Source of the DNA: M55B165 sp964423265
GTDB taxonomy: Bacteria; Actinomycetota; Humimicrobiia; Humimicrobiales; Humimicrobiaceae
Direction: 5' to 3'
Length of the DNA stretch: 64,000 nt
Assembly: GCA_964423265.1 (NCBI GenBank)
Contig: CAYREF010000002.1
Location: 30,323 to 94,322, forward strand
Shown here: piece by piece, positions 7,582-15,965 of the stretch
Layout: each line of letters begins with the position of its first letter
How positions within the stretch are numbered: position 1 is the stretch's first letter
Notes under the pieces: generated by a model
What the model was told of the DNA's origin: nothing
Seen by the model: the letters and a program-made list of their open reading frames with translations, nothing else
Databases searched by the model: none
Position numbers and translations under genes: made by a program

Positions 7582-8523
7582 TTACTGGTTTACTTCTTCC
7601 TCGGGGGGTGCTTGTTCTTCTTCTGTTTCCGTCTCTGCAGGTATCTGGGTGGTTGTCTCCGGAGTTACACTTTCAATTTCTCCCTGCAAACTTCCCAAAT
7701 CTACTAAAGGCACTATTCCTTCAGGCAATATTCCCCAGCTTATGTTGGGAGAAAGTTTCTGGATAAACTCGAGCTGTATAATCTCTGGATATTCTCTTAG
7801 GGATTCACCCTTGATAGTAATTTGTTCAGCCTCTGCTTCAGACTGAATAATTACTTGCTCCTTTTTAATCTTTTCCTGCTCAAGTACATTTCTTTCAAGC
7901 TCTATCCTTTCTTCAGCAATCTGCTTTTCTTCAAGGACATTAAAGTACTCTTCAGTAAAATCAATTTTTCTTAACAGGAATTCGTCTAAAATTATTCCAT
8001 TTGATTTAAATATTGGCTCTAGCTTATTCTGCAGCTCATCCTGTACTACAAAAACCTGCTCTGAATAAAGCTGAAAAGCAGTATATTTCTTGGGTATATT
8101 TCTGGCAAGGGACCTTGCCTCTGCTTTTACCACTTTTTCCACCAATTCATCCATGGTTCCAATATTATTTAATACCCATTCTGCCTGGCTGCTGTCAATT
8201 GAGAACCTGATTGTATACTTTAATTGCACCTGCTGCCCGTCAGAGGAAGTAGTATCTACTGAATAATCAGTGTAACTTGCCCTGCTTGCTTCAGGTTGGT
8301 CACTGGTTTCATATGTTACCTGCCTGGTAGAATAATTTACTGTGTTCTGTATAAAGGGAATCTTAAAATGAGCGCCTGGCCTAAATGTTACTCCTACAGT
8401 TCTCCCGAACTGGGTCAGCACTTGCACATTTCCTGCCTGCACTATCACAACCGCGTTAATAAGAATAATTAAGGCAACTACAAAGATAATCACCCCTATT
8501 ATAATTTTAGGGATAAGTTTCAT
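7582..8523 (-). CDS. SPFH/prohibitin-family membrane protein
   Basis: A 313-residue protein with one N-terminal membrane anchor (residues about 5-28), then an SPFH/band 7 domain: VVIVQAGNVQVLTQFGRTVG, RPGAHFKIPFIQ and a long charged coiled-coil (EEKQIAEERIELERNVLEQEK) typical of prohibitins and HflC/HflK. The C-terminal 40 residues are rich in Thr, Pro and Glu (ETETEEEQAPPEEEVNQ) and look disordered. Such proteins form membrane cages or microdomains that modulate proteases and lipid organisation. No FtsH or NfeD partner gene is adjacent. It is upstream of the HAD phosphatase on the same strand. Confidence 0.88.
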   Translation of the reverse strand: MKLIPKIIIGVIIFVVALIILINAVVIVQAGNVQVLTQFGRTVGVTFRPGAHFKIPFIQNTVNYSTRQVTYETSDQPEASRASYTDYSVDTTSSDGQQVQLKYTIRFSIDSSQAEWVLNNIGTMDELVEKVVKAEARSLARNIPKKYTAFQLYSEQVFVVQDELQNKLEPIFKSNGIILDEFLLRKIDFTEEYFNVLEEKQIAEERIELERNVLEQEKIKKEQVIIQSEAEAEQITIKGESLREYPEIIQLEFIQKLSPNISWGILPEGIVPLVDLGSLQGEIESVTPETTTQIPAETETEEEQAPPEEEVNQ

Positions 8524-8559
8524 ACAATAATTTTCCTTTCCTATTACTTTTTCTATAAT

Positions 8560-8799
8560 TTATATAATAGGTTCTAATACAATACAAGTCATGGTATCTT
8601 TTATTACCTTTAGATTTTGGATCCTGGAGATAACCGTTTTTCCTAATTCTTCTAAACTTTCTCCTTCTACAAATACAATAAGGTCATAAGGCCCTGTAAC
8701 TGTATGGGCACTCTCTACTCCTTTGATTTTTCTAATTTTAGTAACAGCATCATTTTGCATCCCAAGCTCTGCCTTTACTAAAACATATGCTGCTGTCAT
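8560..8799 (-). CDS. Stand-alone Lrp/AsnC ligand-binding (RAM) domain protein
   Basis: A 79-residue protein made only of the RAM domain of Lrp/AsnC regulators: TAAYVLVKAELGMQNDAVTKIRKIKGVESAHTVTGPYDLIVFVEG, then LGKTVISRIQNLKVIKDTMTCIV. It lacks the helix-turn-helix half, so it cannot bind DNA in the usual way. Free RAM proteins are widespread and are thought to oligomerise and sense amino acids or modulate full-length partners. An AGGAG-type site precedes the ATG at 8797-8799. It sits directly upstream of the SPFH gene on the same strand. Confidence 0.9.
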   Translation of the reverse strand: MTAAYVLVKAELGMQNDAVTKIRKIKGVESAHTVTGPYDLIVFVEGESLEELGKTVISRIQNLKVIKDTMTCIVLEPII

Positions 8800-8945
8800 T
8801 TTATCACTCCTTTTTTTAATTATTGCCAGGAATATAACATTTATTAAAACATTTTACCAATTTTGCATAATTATGGGTGTTGATTTAAAAAATAACACCA
8901 TATATAATTTTATCCATCTATTATAAATAATTTAAAGGACTAGCT

Positions 8946-9956
8946 ATGGCTCTTATTAATTTGAAGGATTTGCTAAATCATGCAAGGGAAAATAAATATG
9001 CAGTGGGAGCATTTAATATTACTAATTTAGATTTAATAGACACCCTGATAGACGCTGCAATTGAAGAAAATTCTCCTATAATACTCCAAGTTGCAGAAGT
9101 TCATTTTAAATACCTGAATTTTGAAGAAATTGGCCCTGCAATTATCAATGCAGCAAAGAAAGTTAGGATACCAATATGCGTGCATTTAGACCACGGGCAA
9201 AGCTTCCAGACAATCATGAGAGCTATAAGGGCCGGTTTTACCTCAGTTATGTTTGATGGAAGCCATAACCCTTTGGAAGAAAACATAAAGCAAACCAAGG
9301 AAGTGGTTAAAGCTGCCCATAGTGTCGGGGTAAGCGTGGAAGGAGAAATTGGCGCTGTTGGCGGAGAAGCCGTGGGAGAAGAAGCTGCAACTGCCCATGA
9401 AGCAGAAAAAACCCTGTTTACTAAAGTAGAAGAAACAGTAAAATTTAAGGAAGAAACCAACCTCGACGCAATGGCTATCGCTATTGGTAATGTGCACGGA
9501 TTGTATAAAGGTGAGCCACATCTAGATTTTGAAAGGCTGGTTAAGATTAGGGATGCCACAAACATACCTTTAGTTCTACATGGGGGGTCAGGAATTTCAG
9601 ATAAAGATTTTAAAAAGGCAATCAGCCTGGGAATAAATAAAATAAATTTCTATACCGGAATGTCACAAAATGCTGTTAAGATGGTTAGGGATTATCTTGA
9701 AAAAACACCTGGCGCCATAAGTTATCCAGATATGGTCAAAAAAGCAATGCAAGCTGCAAAAGATACTGTCAAAGAAAGGTTAAGAGTTTTTGGTAGCAGC
9801 AACATGTGCGCAGCAGAAAAATCGTTATGTATATCCTGTGACGAGGAGAGCTGTGGTTTAGAGGATCCCAGGTTTAAACCTGAATCAAAAACAGTGCTTT
9901 ACTCGGATCTGGTAGAAAGAATATCAAAAGAAGTGCTAAACCAGTTAAGAAACTAA
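8946..9956 (+). CDS. fba: Class II fructose-bisphosphate aldolase-like protein
   Basis: A zinc-dependent class II aldolase of 336 residues. The metal-binding motifs are present: HLDHG near residue 80, SVEGEIGAVGG near 135, IGNVHGLYKG near 178 and VLHGGSGI near 210. Zn ligands are the histidines in these motifs. The likely reaction is cleavage or formation of fructose-1,6-bisphosphate. GatY/KbaY-type tagatose-bisphosphate activity cannot be excluded. The C-terminus has an unusual cysteine-rich stretch (C-x6-C-x2-C-x4-C near residues 283-300) followed by YSDLVERISKEV. The ATG at 8946 is preceded by AAAGGACTAG. It stands alone between minus-strand genes. Confidence 0.9.
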   Translation: MALINLKDLLNHARENKYAVGAFNITNLDLIDTLIDAAIEENSPIILQVAEVHFKYLNFEEIGPAIINAAKKVRIPICVHLDHGQSFQTIMRAIRAGFTSVMFDGSHNPLEENIKQTKEVVKAAHSVGVSVEGEIGAVGGEAVGEEAATAHEAEKTLFTKVEETVKFKEETNLDAMAIAIGNVHGLYKGEPHLDFERLVKIRDATNIPLVLHGGSGISDKDFKKAISLGINKINFYTGMSQNAVKMVRDYLEKTPGAISYPDMVKKAMQAAKDTVKERLRVFGSSNMCAAEKSLCISCDEESCGLEDPRFKPESKTVLYSDLVERISKEVLNQLRN

Positions 9957-9981
9957 TAAGCCTATGTCTGCCTGGAATTTT

Positions 9982-10401
9982 TTAAATTTTCCCTGGCATT
10001 ATTTCAAAGCCACATCCCGTAAGGGCATCCTCTGCTATTTTTATCCTATTGTCCGGCCAGAATAACAGGTGGCTTACACAATTGCAATCAGAAGAGCCAA
10101 ACTTTTGGACAGGTTCCCCGCTTTCTCCAACCAGCTTGGCAATATTACACTCTTTTTTTGCTGATGTCTTTAAAATATATATCCTGTTTATACCCACGTT
10201 TTTATTATCTAAAATATAGTCTATATGCCAGTATATGCTTTTATCTTTACTTAGATGCCTTGTAATCCTCTGTTCTAAGCTGTTTAAAGCAGAACCCACA
10301 TAAATATAGTTTCCCTTTCTAAAAAACAATTCACCTAAGGAGCCTACCTTTATTCTGCATGGGTTCTTGCAATACAATTTCAGGCAATAGATACCTTTCA
10401 A
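9982..10401 (-). CDS. DUF123/GIY-YIG-like domain protein
   Basis: A 139-residue protein of the DUF123 type, a GIY-YIG nuclease relative: GIYCLKLYC at the start, KGNYIYVGSALNSLEQRITRHL near residues 30-50, then YWHIDYIL. The C-terminal half contains several cysteines (SSDCNCVSHLL). In archaea and bacteria this domain is found alone or fused to endonuclease III; its biochemical role is unknown. It follows the 143-residue gene on the same strand with a four-base gap, so they may be co-expressed at the end of the lipA-linked run. Confidence 0.8.
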   Translation of the reverse strand: MKGIYCLKLYCKNPCRIKVGSLGELFFRKGNYIYVGSALNSLEQRITRHLSKDKSIYWHIDYILDNKNVGINRIYILKTSAKKECNIAKLVGESGEPVQKFGSSDCNCVSHLLFWPDNRIKIAEDALTGCGFEIMPGKI

Positions 10402-10405
10402 TTTC

Positions 10406-10837
10406 CTATTTGCCTTTATTTAAATTTACAATTTTAATCAATGCTTTCAAGCAGGCAGCTTTAGCAGTTTTGGCAAATGTAACTATGGGTACTGTTTCTC
10501 CTAAGTCCTCTTTATTATAATAGGTACTAAACACCCACTTATTGTCTATTAACTCCAGTGATATCTTTTTTAAGCTCAAAGCTTGCTCTTTAATTGACGA
10601 TATTACTTGCGACAAGTTTGGTACCCATAGAAGGTCGTCTTTCTGTATTTCAAAGCTAGTTTCAAAGTTTGGAACCCATACGGTACATTTACTGTCTTTG
10701 CCCCACCCTATTATTTTCTCTAAAAAACAAAATAACTCTTGGGATCTTATTAAAAACCTGTCTCCTGAGGTCCATCTGCAAAGGCTCTGGATGCCATCAT
10801 TATTGCAAAGGCTTATATATTTTTTAGATATTTCCAT
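10406..10837 (-). CDS. Hypothetical protein, 143 residues
   Basis: I do not recognise this family. The protein is soluble, without signal peptide or membrane helices. It has a repeated-looking pair of segments (CTVWVPNFETSFEIQKDD and LLWVPNLSQVISSIKEQ) and a cysteine- and alanine-rich C-terminal helix (FAKTAKAACLKALIKIV). It lies three bases downstream of lipA and four bases upstream of the DUF123 gene, all on the minus strand, so it is expressed as part of that run. A role linked to lipoate metabolism is possible only by position. Confidence 0.7.
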   Translation of the reverse strand: MEISKKYISLCNNDGIQSLCRWTSGDRFLIRSQELFCFLEKIIGWGKDSKCTVWVPNFETSFEIQKDDLLWVPNLSQVISSIKEQALSLKKISLELIDNKWVFSTYYNKEDLGETVPIVTFAKTAKAACLKALIKIVNLNKGK

Positions 10838-10840
10838 ACA

Positions 10841-11707
10841 TTAATCCCCTGTTTTTGCCTTAAAAACATCTGCTGCATGATAAGAAGACCTTACAAATAT
10901 TCCCGAAAAAACATATTTAAAACCTATTTGTTTTGCCATATCTTCTATTTTTTTGAATTCTTCCGGCCGGTAATATTTTTTTACCCCGGTATTTTTTTTA
11001 CCGGGCCTCAGATATTGTCCAATGGTTAAAATATCACAACAGTTATCTTTTAGGTCTAGCAACAGCTTTTTAATGTCCTGTGTGCCTTCTCCAAGACCAA
11101 CCATAAATCCTGATTTCGTATATATATTTTTTTTGTAACTTTTAGCATAATTTAAAATTTTTAAAGAATTATAGTAATTAGCTTGGGGCCTAACCTTTAA
11201 GTAATTATCAGCTATTGTTTCAATATTATGGTTTAATACTTCCAAGTCACAATCAAGTATTGTTTCTAGATGTTTGACCGAGCCCTTTAAGTCTGGAATA
11301 AGGCATTCAATCCTGGAGCTTGGATTCATTTCTTTTATTTCTCTGATAGTCTCAGCAAAATGCCCGGCACCCCCGTCTTTTAGGTCATCCCTGGTAACAG
11401 AGGTTAACACTACATAATTTAGCCCCATTTTTTTTACAGCTTGGGCCACTTTTTTAGGCTCTTCCTTGTCTAGCGGCTGAGGCTTTCCCGAAGTTACCCC
11501 GCAGAATGCACAATTTCTTGTACATATATTCCCCATTAGCATAAAGGTAGCAGTCTTTTTGCTAAAGCATTCATAAATATTTGGGCACTGTGCACTTTGG
11601 CATACGGTATGCAGCCTAGAATCTGTTATTAATTTTTTAACCCTTGAAACATTTATATTATCAAAGCTAAACTTCTTCTTTACCCACGCCGGTCTTCTAT
11701 TCAACAA
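10841..11707 (-). CDS. lipA: Lipoyl synthase (radical SAM)
   Basis: This enzyme inserts two sulfurs into a protein-bound octanoyl chain to make lipoate for the glycine cleavage system or 2-oxoacid dehydrogenases. All family marks are present: the auxiliary cluster CQSAQCPNIYEC (C-x4-C-x5-C), the radical SAM CTRNCAFC (C-x3-C-x2-C) and the C-terminal RSSYHA serine ligand. It has 288 residues, the usual length. The start overlaps the end of parB by 11 bases, so it is translationally linked to the parAB operon, an unusual neighbour. No lipB is nearby. Confidence 0.96.
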   Translation of the reverse strand: MLNRRPAWVKKKFSFDNINVSRVKKLITDSRLHTVCQSAQCPNIYECFSKKTATFMLMGNICTRNCAFCGVTSGKPQPLDKEEPKKVAQAVKKMGLNYVVLTSVTRDDLKDGGAGHFAETIREIKEMNPSSRIECLIPDLKGSVKHLETILDCDLEVLNHNIETIADNYLKVRPQANYYNSLKILNYAKSYKKNIYTKSGFMVGLGEGTQDIKKLLLDLKDNCCDILTIGQYLRPGKKNTGVKKYYRPEEFKKIEDMAKQIGFKYVFSGIFVRSSYHAADVFKAKTGD

Positions 11708-12554
11708 TTTTTTTAAATATCCTCTCCAAATCTTTTATGCTACTAAAATTTATAGTCATTTTCCCTTTATTTTTGTTTATCCTAATGTTTACAGGAGCAT
11801 TTAGGTAATCTGAGACCTTTTCTGATATTTTTGGTATCTTGCTAAATTGCAATACCTTACCTCTTTTTTTAGAAGATTTTTTTTCCAGCATCTTGTTAAC
11901 TAGATTTTCAACATCCCTCACAGTCAGGCTTTTTGTCATTATCTGGTTAGCCAATTTCATTTGCCCTTTTTTATCTTCTAGGGTCAGTAATGCCCTTGCA
12001 TGGCCAGCACTTATTTTGCGCGTGTCCACAAGTTTTTGTAATTCTACCGGCAAAGAAAGAAGACGGATAGAATTGGTTATGGCTGTCCTACTTTTCCCTA
12101 CTCTTTTTGCCAATTCTTCATGGGTTACCTTAAATTCATCAATTAGCTGCTTGTAAGTAAAAGCTAACTCCATAGGGCTTAAATTATCCCGGTGGATATT
12201 CTCTATTAATGCCATTTCAACAGATACCGTATCATCAATATCTTCTGCAATAATGCCGGGGATGGTTCTCAACCCAGCAATTCTTGAAGCCCTCACCCTT
12301 CTTTCTCCAGCCACAATTTCATATTTATTACCATTTTCCCTAACAATTATGGGCTGTATTACTCCAAACTCTTTAATAGAATCCGCTAGTTCCCGTAATG
12401 AATTCTCATCAAAGTTTTTCCTGGGTTGATTTCTGTTAGCTTCTACGTCATCTAAGGGAATTTCAAGGACCCTATTTTTAGTATCTTTTTTCTCTTCTTT
12501 TGAAGATGGGATTAAGGCATTAAGCCCCTTACCCAAGCCTCTTCTGGCCATCAT
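11697..12554 (-). CDS. parB: Chromosome partitioning protein ParB
   Basis: This 285-residue CTP-dependent DNA clamp loads at parS and spreads. It begins ARRGLGKGLNALIPS. The CTPase motifs GERRVRASRIAG (about 84-95) and ENIHRDNLSPMELA (about 118-131) are present, followed by the helix-turn-helix THEELAKRVGKSRTAITNSIRLL and a short dimerisation tail. Two perfect parS sites lie 3.4 and 5.2 kb away at 15975 and 17762, supporting function. The gene overlaps the end of parA by 26 bases and the start of lipA by 11. The second Met (12551) may be the actual start. Confidence 0.97.
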   Translation of the reverse strand: MMARRGLGKGLNALIPSSKEEKKDTKNRVLEIPLDDVEANRNQPRKNFDENSLRELADSIKEFGVIQPIIVRENGNKYEIVAGERRVRASRIAGLRTIPGIIAEDIDDTVSVEMALIENIHRDNLSPMELAFTYKQLIDEFKVTHEELAKRVGKSRTAITNSIRLLSLPVELQKLVDTRKISAGHARALLTLEDKKGQMKLANQIMTKSLTVRDVENLVNKMLEKKSSKKRGKVLQFSKIPKISEKVSDYLNAPVNIRINKNKGKMTINFSSIKDLERIFKKIVE

Positions 12555-13371
12555 TTATCACTTCCTTTGTCAAATTTTTATATGCAATTGCCCCTTTACA
12601 ATTTTTATCATAAAGCATTATGGGTTTTCCATAACTGGGGGCTTCACTTAATCTAACATTCCTGGGGATTATTGTATTGTAGACTTTTTCTGAAAAATAA
12701 TTTCTAACTTCTTCTATTACTTCATCAGATAACCTAATTCTTGAGTCATACATAGTCATAATCGCACCAGCAATTTTAAGGTCTTCGTTTAAATTTTCCT
12801 TTACTAAATTTATTGTATTTATAAGTTGGCCTAAACCTTCTAATGCATAGTACTCACATTGTATAGGTATTATTACTTCTTTGGCTGCAGCAAGGGCATT
12901 AATTGTTAGCAACCCTAACGCAGGAGGGCAGTCTATTATTATAAACTGATAATCATTCTCTATTTTTTTTATTGCTTCCTTCAGCCTATATTCCCTTTTC
13001 ATGCTTGAAACCATTTCTACTTCAGCTCCAGCTAATTCTATTGAAGAAGGAAGCAGTCTTAAGTTTTTAAATTCTGTATCAACAATTGCTTTGCCTATTT
13101 CTTCCTGTTTTAGTATAACATCATAGGTTGAGTTGTTGATATCTTTACTGTCTATACCTACCCCGCTTGTTGAATTACTTTGTGGGTCCAAATCTACCAG
13201 AAGTGTTTTAAAACCTTCTAAGCCCAGATATGCTGCAAGGTTTACAGCAGTGGTGCTTTTTCCCACTCCCCCTTTTTGATTTGCAATAGCAATTACCCTC
13301 GGTTCCCCTTTTTTTGGCACAGGTTTTTGATTGAGGTCATCACTTTTAAAAACTTTTCTTAAAAAACCCAT
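12529..13371 (-). CDS. parA: Chromosome partitioning ATPase ParA/Soj
   Basis: A MinD/ParA-type ATPase of 280 residues with the deviant Walker A KGGVGKSTTAVNLAAYL near residue 34, motif DLDPQSNSTSG, and IIIDCPPALGLLT. It acts with ParB and parS in origin segregation. The first 25 residues form a basic, proline-containing extension (GFLRKVFKSDDLNQKPVPKKGEP) longer than in B. subtilis Soj. Its parB partner follows with overlap; rsmG is upstream with a 12-base gap, giving the common rsmG-parA-parB order next to oriC. Confidence 0.97.
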   Translation of the reverse strand: MGFLRKVFKSDDLNQKPVPKKGEPRVIAIANQKGGVGKSTTAVNLAAYLGLEGFKTLLVDLDPQSNSTSGVGIDSKDINNSTYDVILKQEEIGKAIVDTEFKNLRLLPSSIELAGAEVEMVSSMKREYRLKEAIKKIENDYQFIIIDCPPALGLLTINALAAAKEVIIPIQCEYYALEGLGQLINTINLVKENLNEDLKIAGAIMTMYDSRIRLSDEVIEEVRNYFSEKVYNTIIPRNVRLSEAPSYGKPIMLYDKNCKGAIAYKNLTKEVINDGQKRLG

Positions 13372-13383
13372 TTACACAATTAC

Positions 13384-14127
13384 CTATTTATATAAATCAT
13401 CTTTTTTAATCCTAGAGAAGTTCCGGGGAAATTTATCTGGGGTATTTTTTACTTTATCTATTTCCAAAAGAACCCTAACCTCATTTAGGCAAGGAACCTT
13501 TACTTCTAAAATATCTCCTGTTTTCCCTCCCAATATGCTTATTTCCTCATTATACTTTTTTATTTCATCAAAAACTTTTTTGCTTTTATAAAATATAATT
13601 TTACCACTTATTTTACAAAATGGAATTGCTAATTCTATTAAAATCAGGAATTTGGTTACAGCCCTTGCTATTACCAAGTCAAATTGCTCCCTTTTTTTTA
13701 TTTCTCTGCTTGCGTTCTCAGCCCTTTTCCTTACAACAATAATATTCTCTAGGCTAAGTTTACTAATAGAATCATTTAGAAATTTTACTTTTTTTAAAGA
13801 TTTTTCCAGTAGGTAAAATTTTTTACCGGGAAAAAATATAGCCAGGACCAACCCCGGTAATCCTGCACCTGTTCCAATATCTATAATCCTCTCAGAAGGG
13901 TAAATTAATCTGTCGGCATGCTTTAACAAAGATAATGAATCTAATATATGCCTTATAAATATTTGGTCCTTCTCTTTTGTCCCTACAAGATTTATGCTTT
14001 TATTGTAAGAATACAAGAAGTCTAGGTATAGTAATATTTTTTCTATATATTCTTTTTTATAGGATACATTATTTTCTTTAATAAACTCTATTAGTTGATC
14101 TCTCAAGCTTGAAGTAGTTTTACTCAT
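13384..14127 (-). CDS. rsmG: 16S rRNA (guanine-N7) methyltransferase RsmG
   Basis: RsmG methylates G527 of 16S rRNA using SAM. The 247-residue protein has the family pattern: FLYSYNKSINLVGTKE, IRHILDSLSLLKHAD, the SAM-binding IDIGTGAGLPGLVLAIFFP near residues 85-103, VVRKRAENAS and VIARAVTKFLILIELA. It overlaps the start of the parA-side run by its position and overlaps mnmG by four bases, the conserved mnmG-rsmG arrangement. Confidence 0.96.
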   Translation of the reverse strand: MSKTTSSLRDQLIEFIKENNVSYKKEYIEKILLYLDFLYSYNKSINLVGTKEKDQIFIRHILDSLSLLKHADRLIYPSERIIDIGTGAGLPGLVLAIFFPGKKFYLLEKSLKKVKFLNDSISKLSLENIIVVRKRAENASREIKKREQFDLVIARAVTKFLILIELAIPFCKISGKIIFYKSKKVFDEIKKYNEEISILGGKTGDILEVKVPCLNEVRVLLEIDKVKNTPDKFPRNFSRIKKDDLYK

Positions 14128-15959
14128 TTTCTTAAATTTAACATCAATATTGAAATATCAACTGGCGAGATGCCAGCAATTCTTGAAGCTTGTCCCAGGG
14201 TGTTAGGCTTCTTTGAAGTGAGCTTTTCCTGTGCTTCATAAGTTAAGCCCTTTATATCAAAATAGTTAATGTCATTAGGTAATTTATAATTTTCTATACC
14301 CTTCAGCTTTTTAATTTCAGACAACTGCCTATTTATATAACCTTCGTACTTAATCATTATTTCCACTTGCCTTAATATATCCCTATCAAAACCATTATTC
14401 AATAAATCAATAAATTCCTTTAAGCTGTGTATGCTAACCTCTGGCCTTTTTAGAAGCTTATAAGCGCTAACCGTTCTTCTAAGATCTGTTTCTAAAAGCG
14501 AATCTTTTTCAGGCTTAACCATTTCTTTTTTTAATTTATTTAGTAGAAAATCAATTTTTTCATTCTTCCTAATTATAGATTGATACTGGCTCTGGTTTAG
14601 TAGGCCAATCCTCTTACTGTATGCTGCCAATCTAAGATCCGCATTATCCGGCCTGAGGATTAACCTGTATTCTGCCCTCGAAGTATACATCCGGTAAGGC
14701 TCCATCAGGTCTTTTGTTACTAGATCATCTATTAAAACTCCTATATAGCTTGTATCCCTGGTAAAAATCAGGGGCTCCTTTTTTAAAATTTTTAAAGCAG
14801 CATTAACTCCTGCTAAAAACCCCTGTGCAGCAGCTTCCTCATAACCTGATGTGCCATTTATCTGTCCTGCAAAATAAAGATTTTCAATTAATTTAGATTC
14901 GAGGGTATAATTGAGCTGGCTTGGTATTATATAATCATATTCTACAGCATATCCAGGCCTTATAATCTTGGCTCCTTCTAACCCTTCTACGGAATTTACG
15001 ATTTTCTGCTGTATATCGAAAGGCATACTGGTAGTAAGCCCCTGCAAATACATTTCGTTTGTAAATTTTCCTTCAGGCTCTATAAAAATAGGGTGCTTCT
15101 TTTTATTTGGAAAGTTTATTACCTTCCTGTCAATTGAAGGGCAATGCCTGGGTCCATGCGTGTCAACCATTCCTGACCTGATAGGGGAATATTTTATATT
15201 TTTTGCAATAATATCATGAGTTTTACTATTGGTATAAGTTAAATAACTGGGAATACTGTCATTAGAGATATCTGCCCCTTTTGACCAAAAAGAAAAATGC
15301 CTACCGTTACATTCTGCCTCATTTATTGAATTTTTTGTAAAATTAACGGTCCTTCTGTCTATCCGGGGTGGCGTAGCAGTTTGGAATCTATCCACCTCAA
15401 ACCCTAAATCATTTAAACTTTTAGTTAATTGCATAGCAGGATACTCGCCCATTCTTCCTGCTGGATAGTCTTTTTCTCCTATTATTATTCGTCCCCTCAG
15501 GAAGGTTCCTGATGTTACAATCACAACCCTACTTCTAAAAACAAGGCCACTTTCAGTTTGCACCCCTGAAGCTTTATTACCTTTCACCAGCAATTTTGAA
15601 ACAGTTCCTTCTTTGAGAGTTAAAAACCTGGTGTTTTCTAAAACTTTTTTCATTTCTATTTCATATTCTTTCTTATCTATTTGAGCTCTCAATGCTTGTA
15701 CTGCTGGTCCTTTTTTCTTATTTAATATTTTAAACTGAATTGATGTTTTATCTGCAGATTTAGCAATTTGTCCGCCCATAGCATCAACTTCCCTTACCAA
15801 TTGAGTTTTCCCCACCCCGCCAATTGCAGGATTACAGGGCATTAGTGCTATCTTGTCCATGTTTATGGTCAAAGCTAATGTTTTTAATTTTAACCTTGCA
15901 CAGGCCAGTGCAGCTTCACAACCTGCATGGCCAGCCCCTATTACTATTACATCATACAT
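14124..15959 (-). CDS. mnmG: tRNA uridine-34 carboxymethylaminomethyl modification protein MnmG
   Basis: With MnmE it installs the 5-carboxymethylaminomethyl (or aminomethyl) group at U34 of tRNAs, using FAD and methylene-THF. The FAD dinucleotide motif GAGHAGCEAALA is at the N-terminus. The catalytic cysteines are present in MPCNPAIGGVGKTQLV (about residue 42) and RHCPSIDRKV. The C-terminal helical domain for MnmE and tRNA contact ends SRIAGISPVDISILML. It has 611 residues, close to the family norm. It is seven bases downstream of a second MnmG-like gene and overlaps rsmG by four bases. Of the two, this one has the typical CNPAIGG motif and the rsmG linkage. Confidence 0.95.
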   Translation of the reverse strand: MYDVIVIGAGHAGCEAALACARLKLKTLALTINMDKIALMPCNPAIGGVGKTQLVREVDAMGGQIAKSADKTSIQFKILNKKKGPAVQALRAQIDKKEYEIEMKKVLENTRFLTLKEGTVSKLLVKGNKASGVQTESGLVFRSRVVIVTSGTFLRGRIIIGEKDYPAGRMGEYPAMQLTKSLNDLGFEVDRFQTATPPRIDRRTVNFTKNSINEAECNGRHFSFWSKGADISNDSIPSYLTYTNSKTHDIIAKNIKYSPIRSGMVDTHGPRHCPSIDRKVINFPNKKKHPIFIEPEGKFTNEMYLQGLTTSMPFDIQQKIVNSVEGLEGAKIIRPGYAVEYDYIIPSQLNYTLESKLIENLYFAGQINGTSGYEEAAAQGFLAGVNAALKILKKEPLIFTRDTSYIGVLIDDLVTKDLMEPYRMYTSRAEYRLILRPDNADLRLAAYSKRIGLLNQSQYQSIIRKNEKIDFLLNKLKKEMVKPEKDSLLETDLRRTVSAYKLLKRPEVSIHSLKEFIDLLNNGFDRDILRQVEIMIKYEGYINRQLSEIKKLKGIENYKLPNDINYFDIKGLTYEAQEKLTSKKPNTLGQASRIAGISPVDISILMLNLRK

Positions 15960-15965
15960 ATTTTT

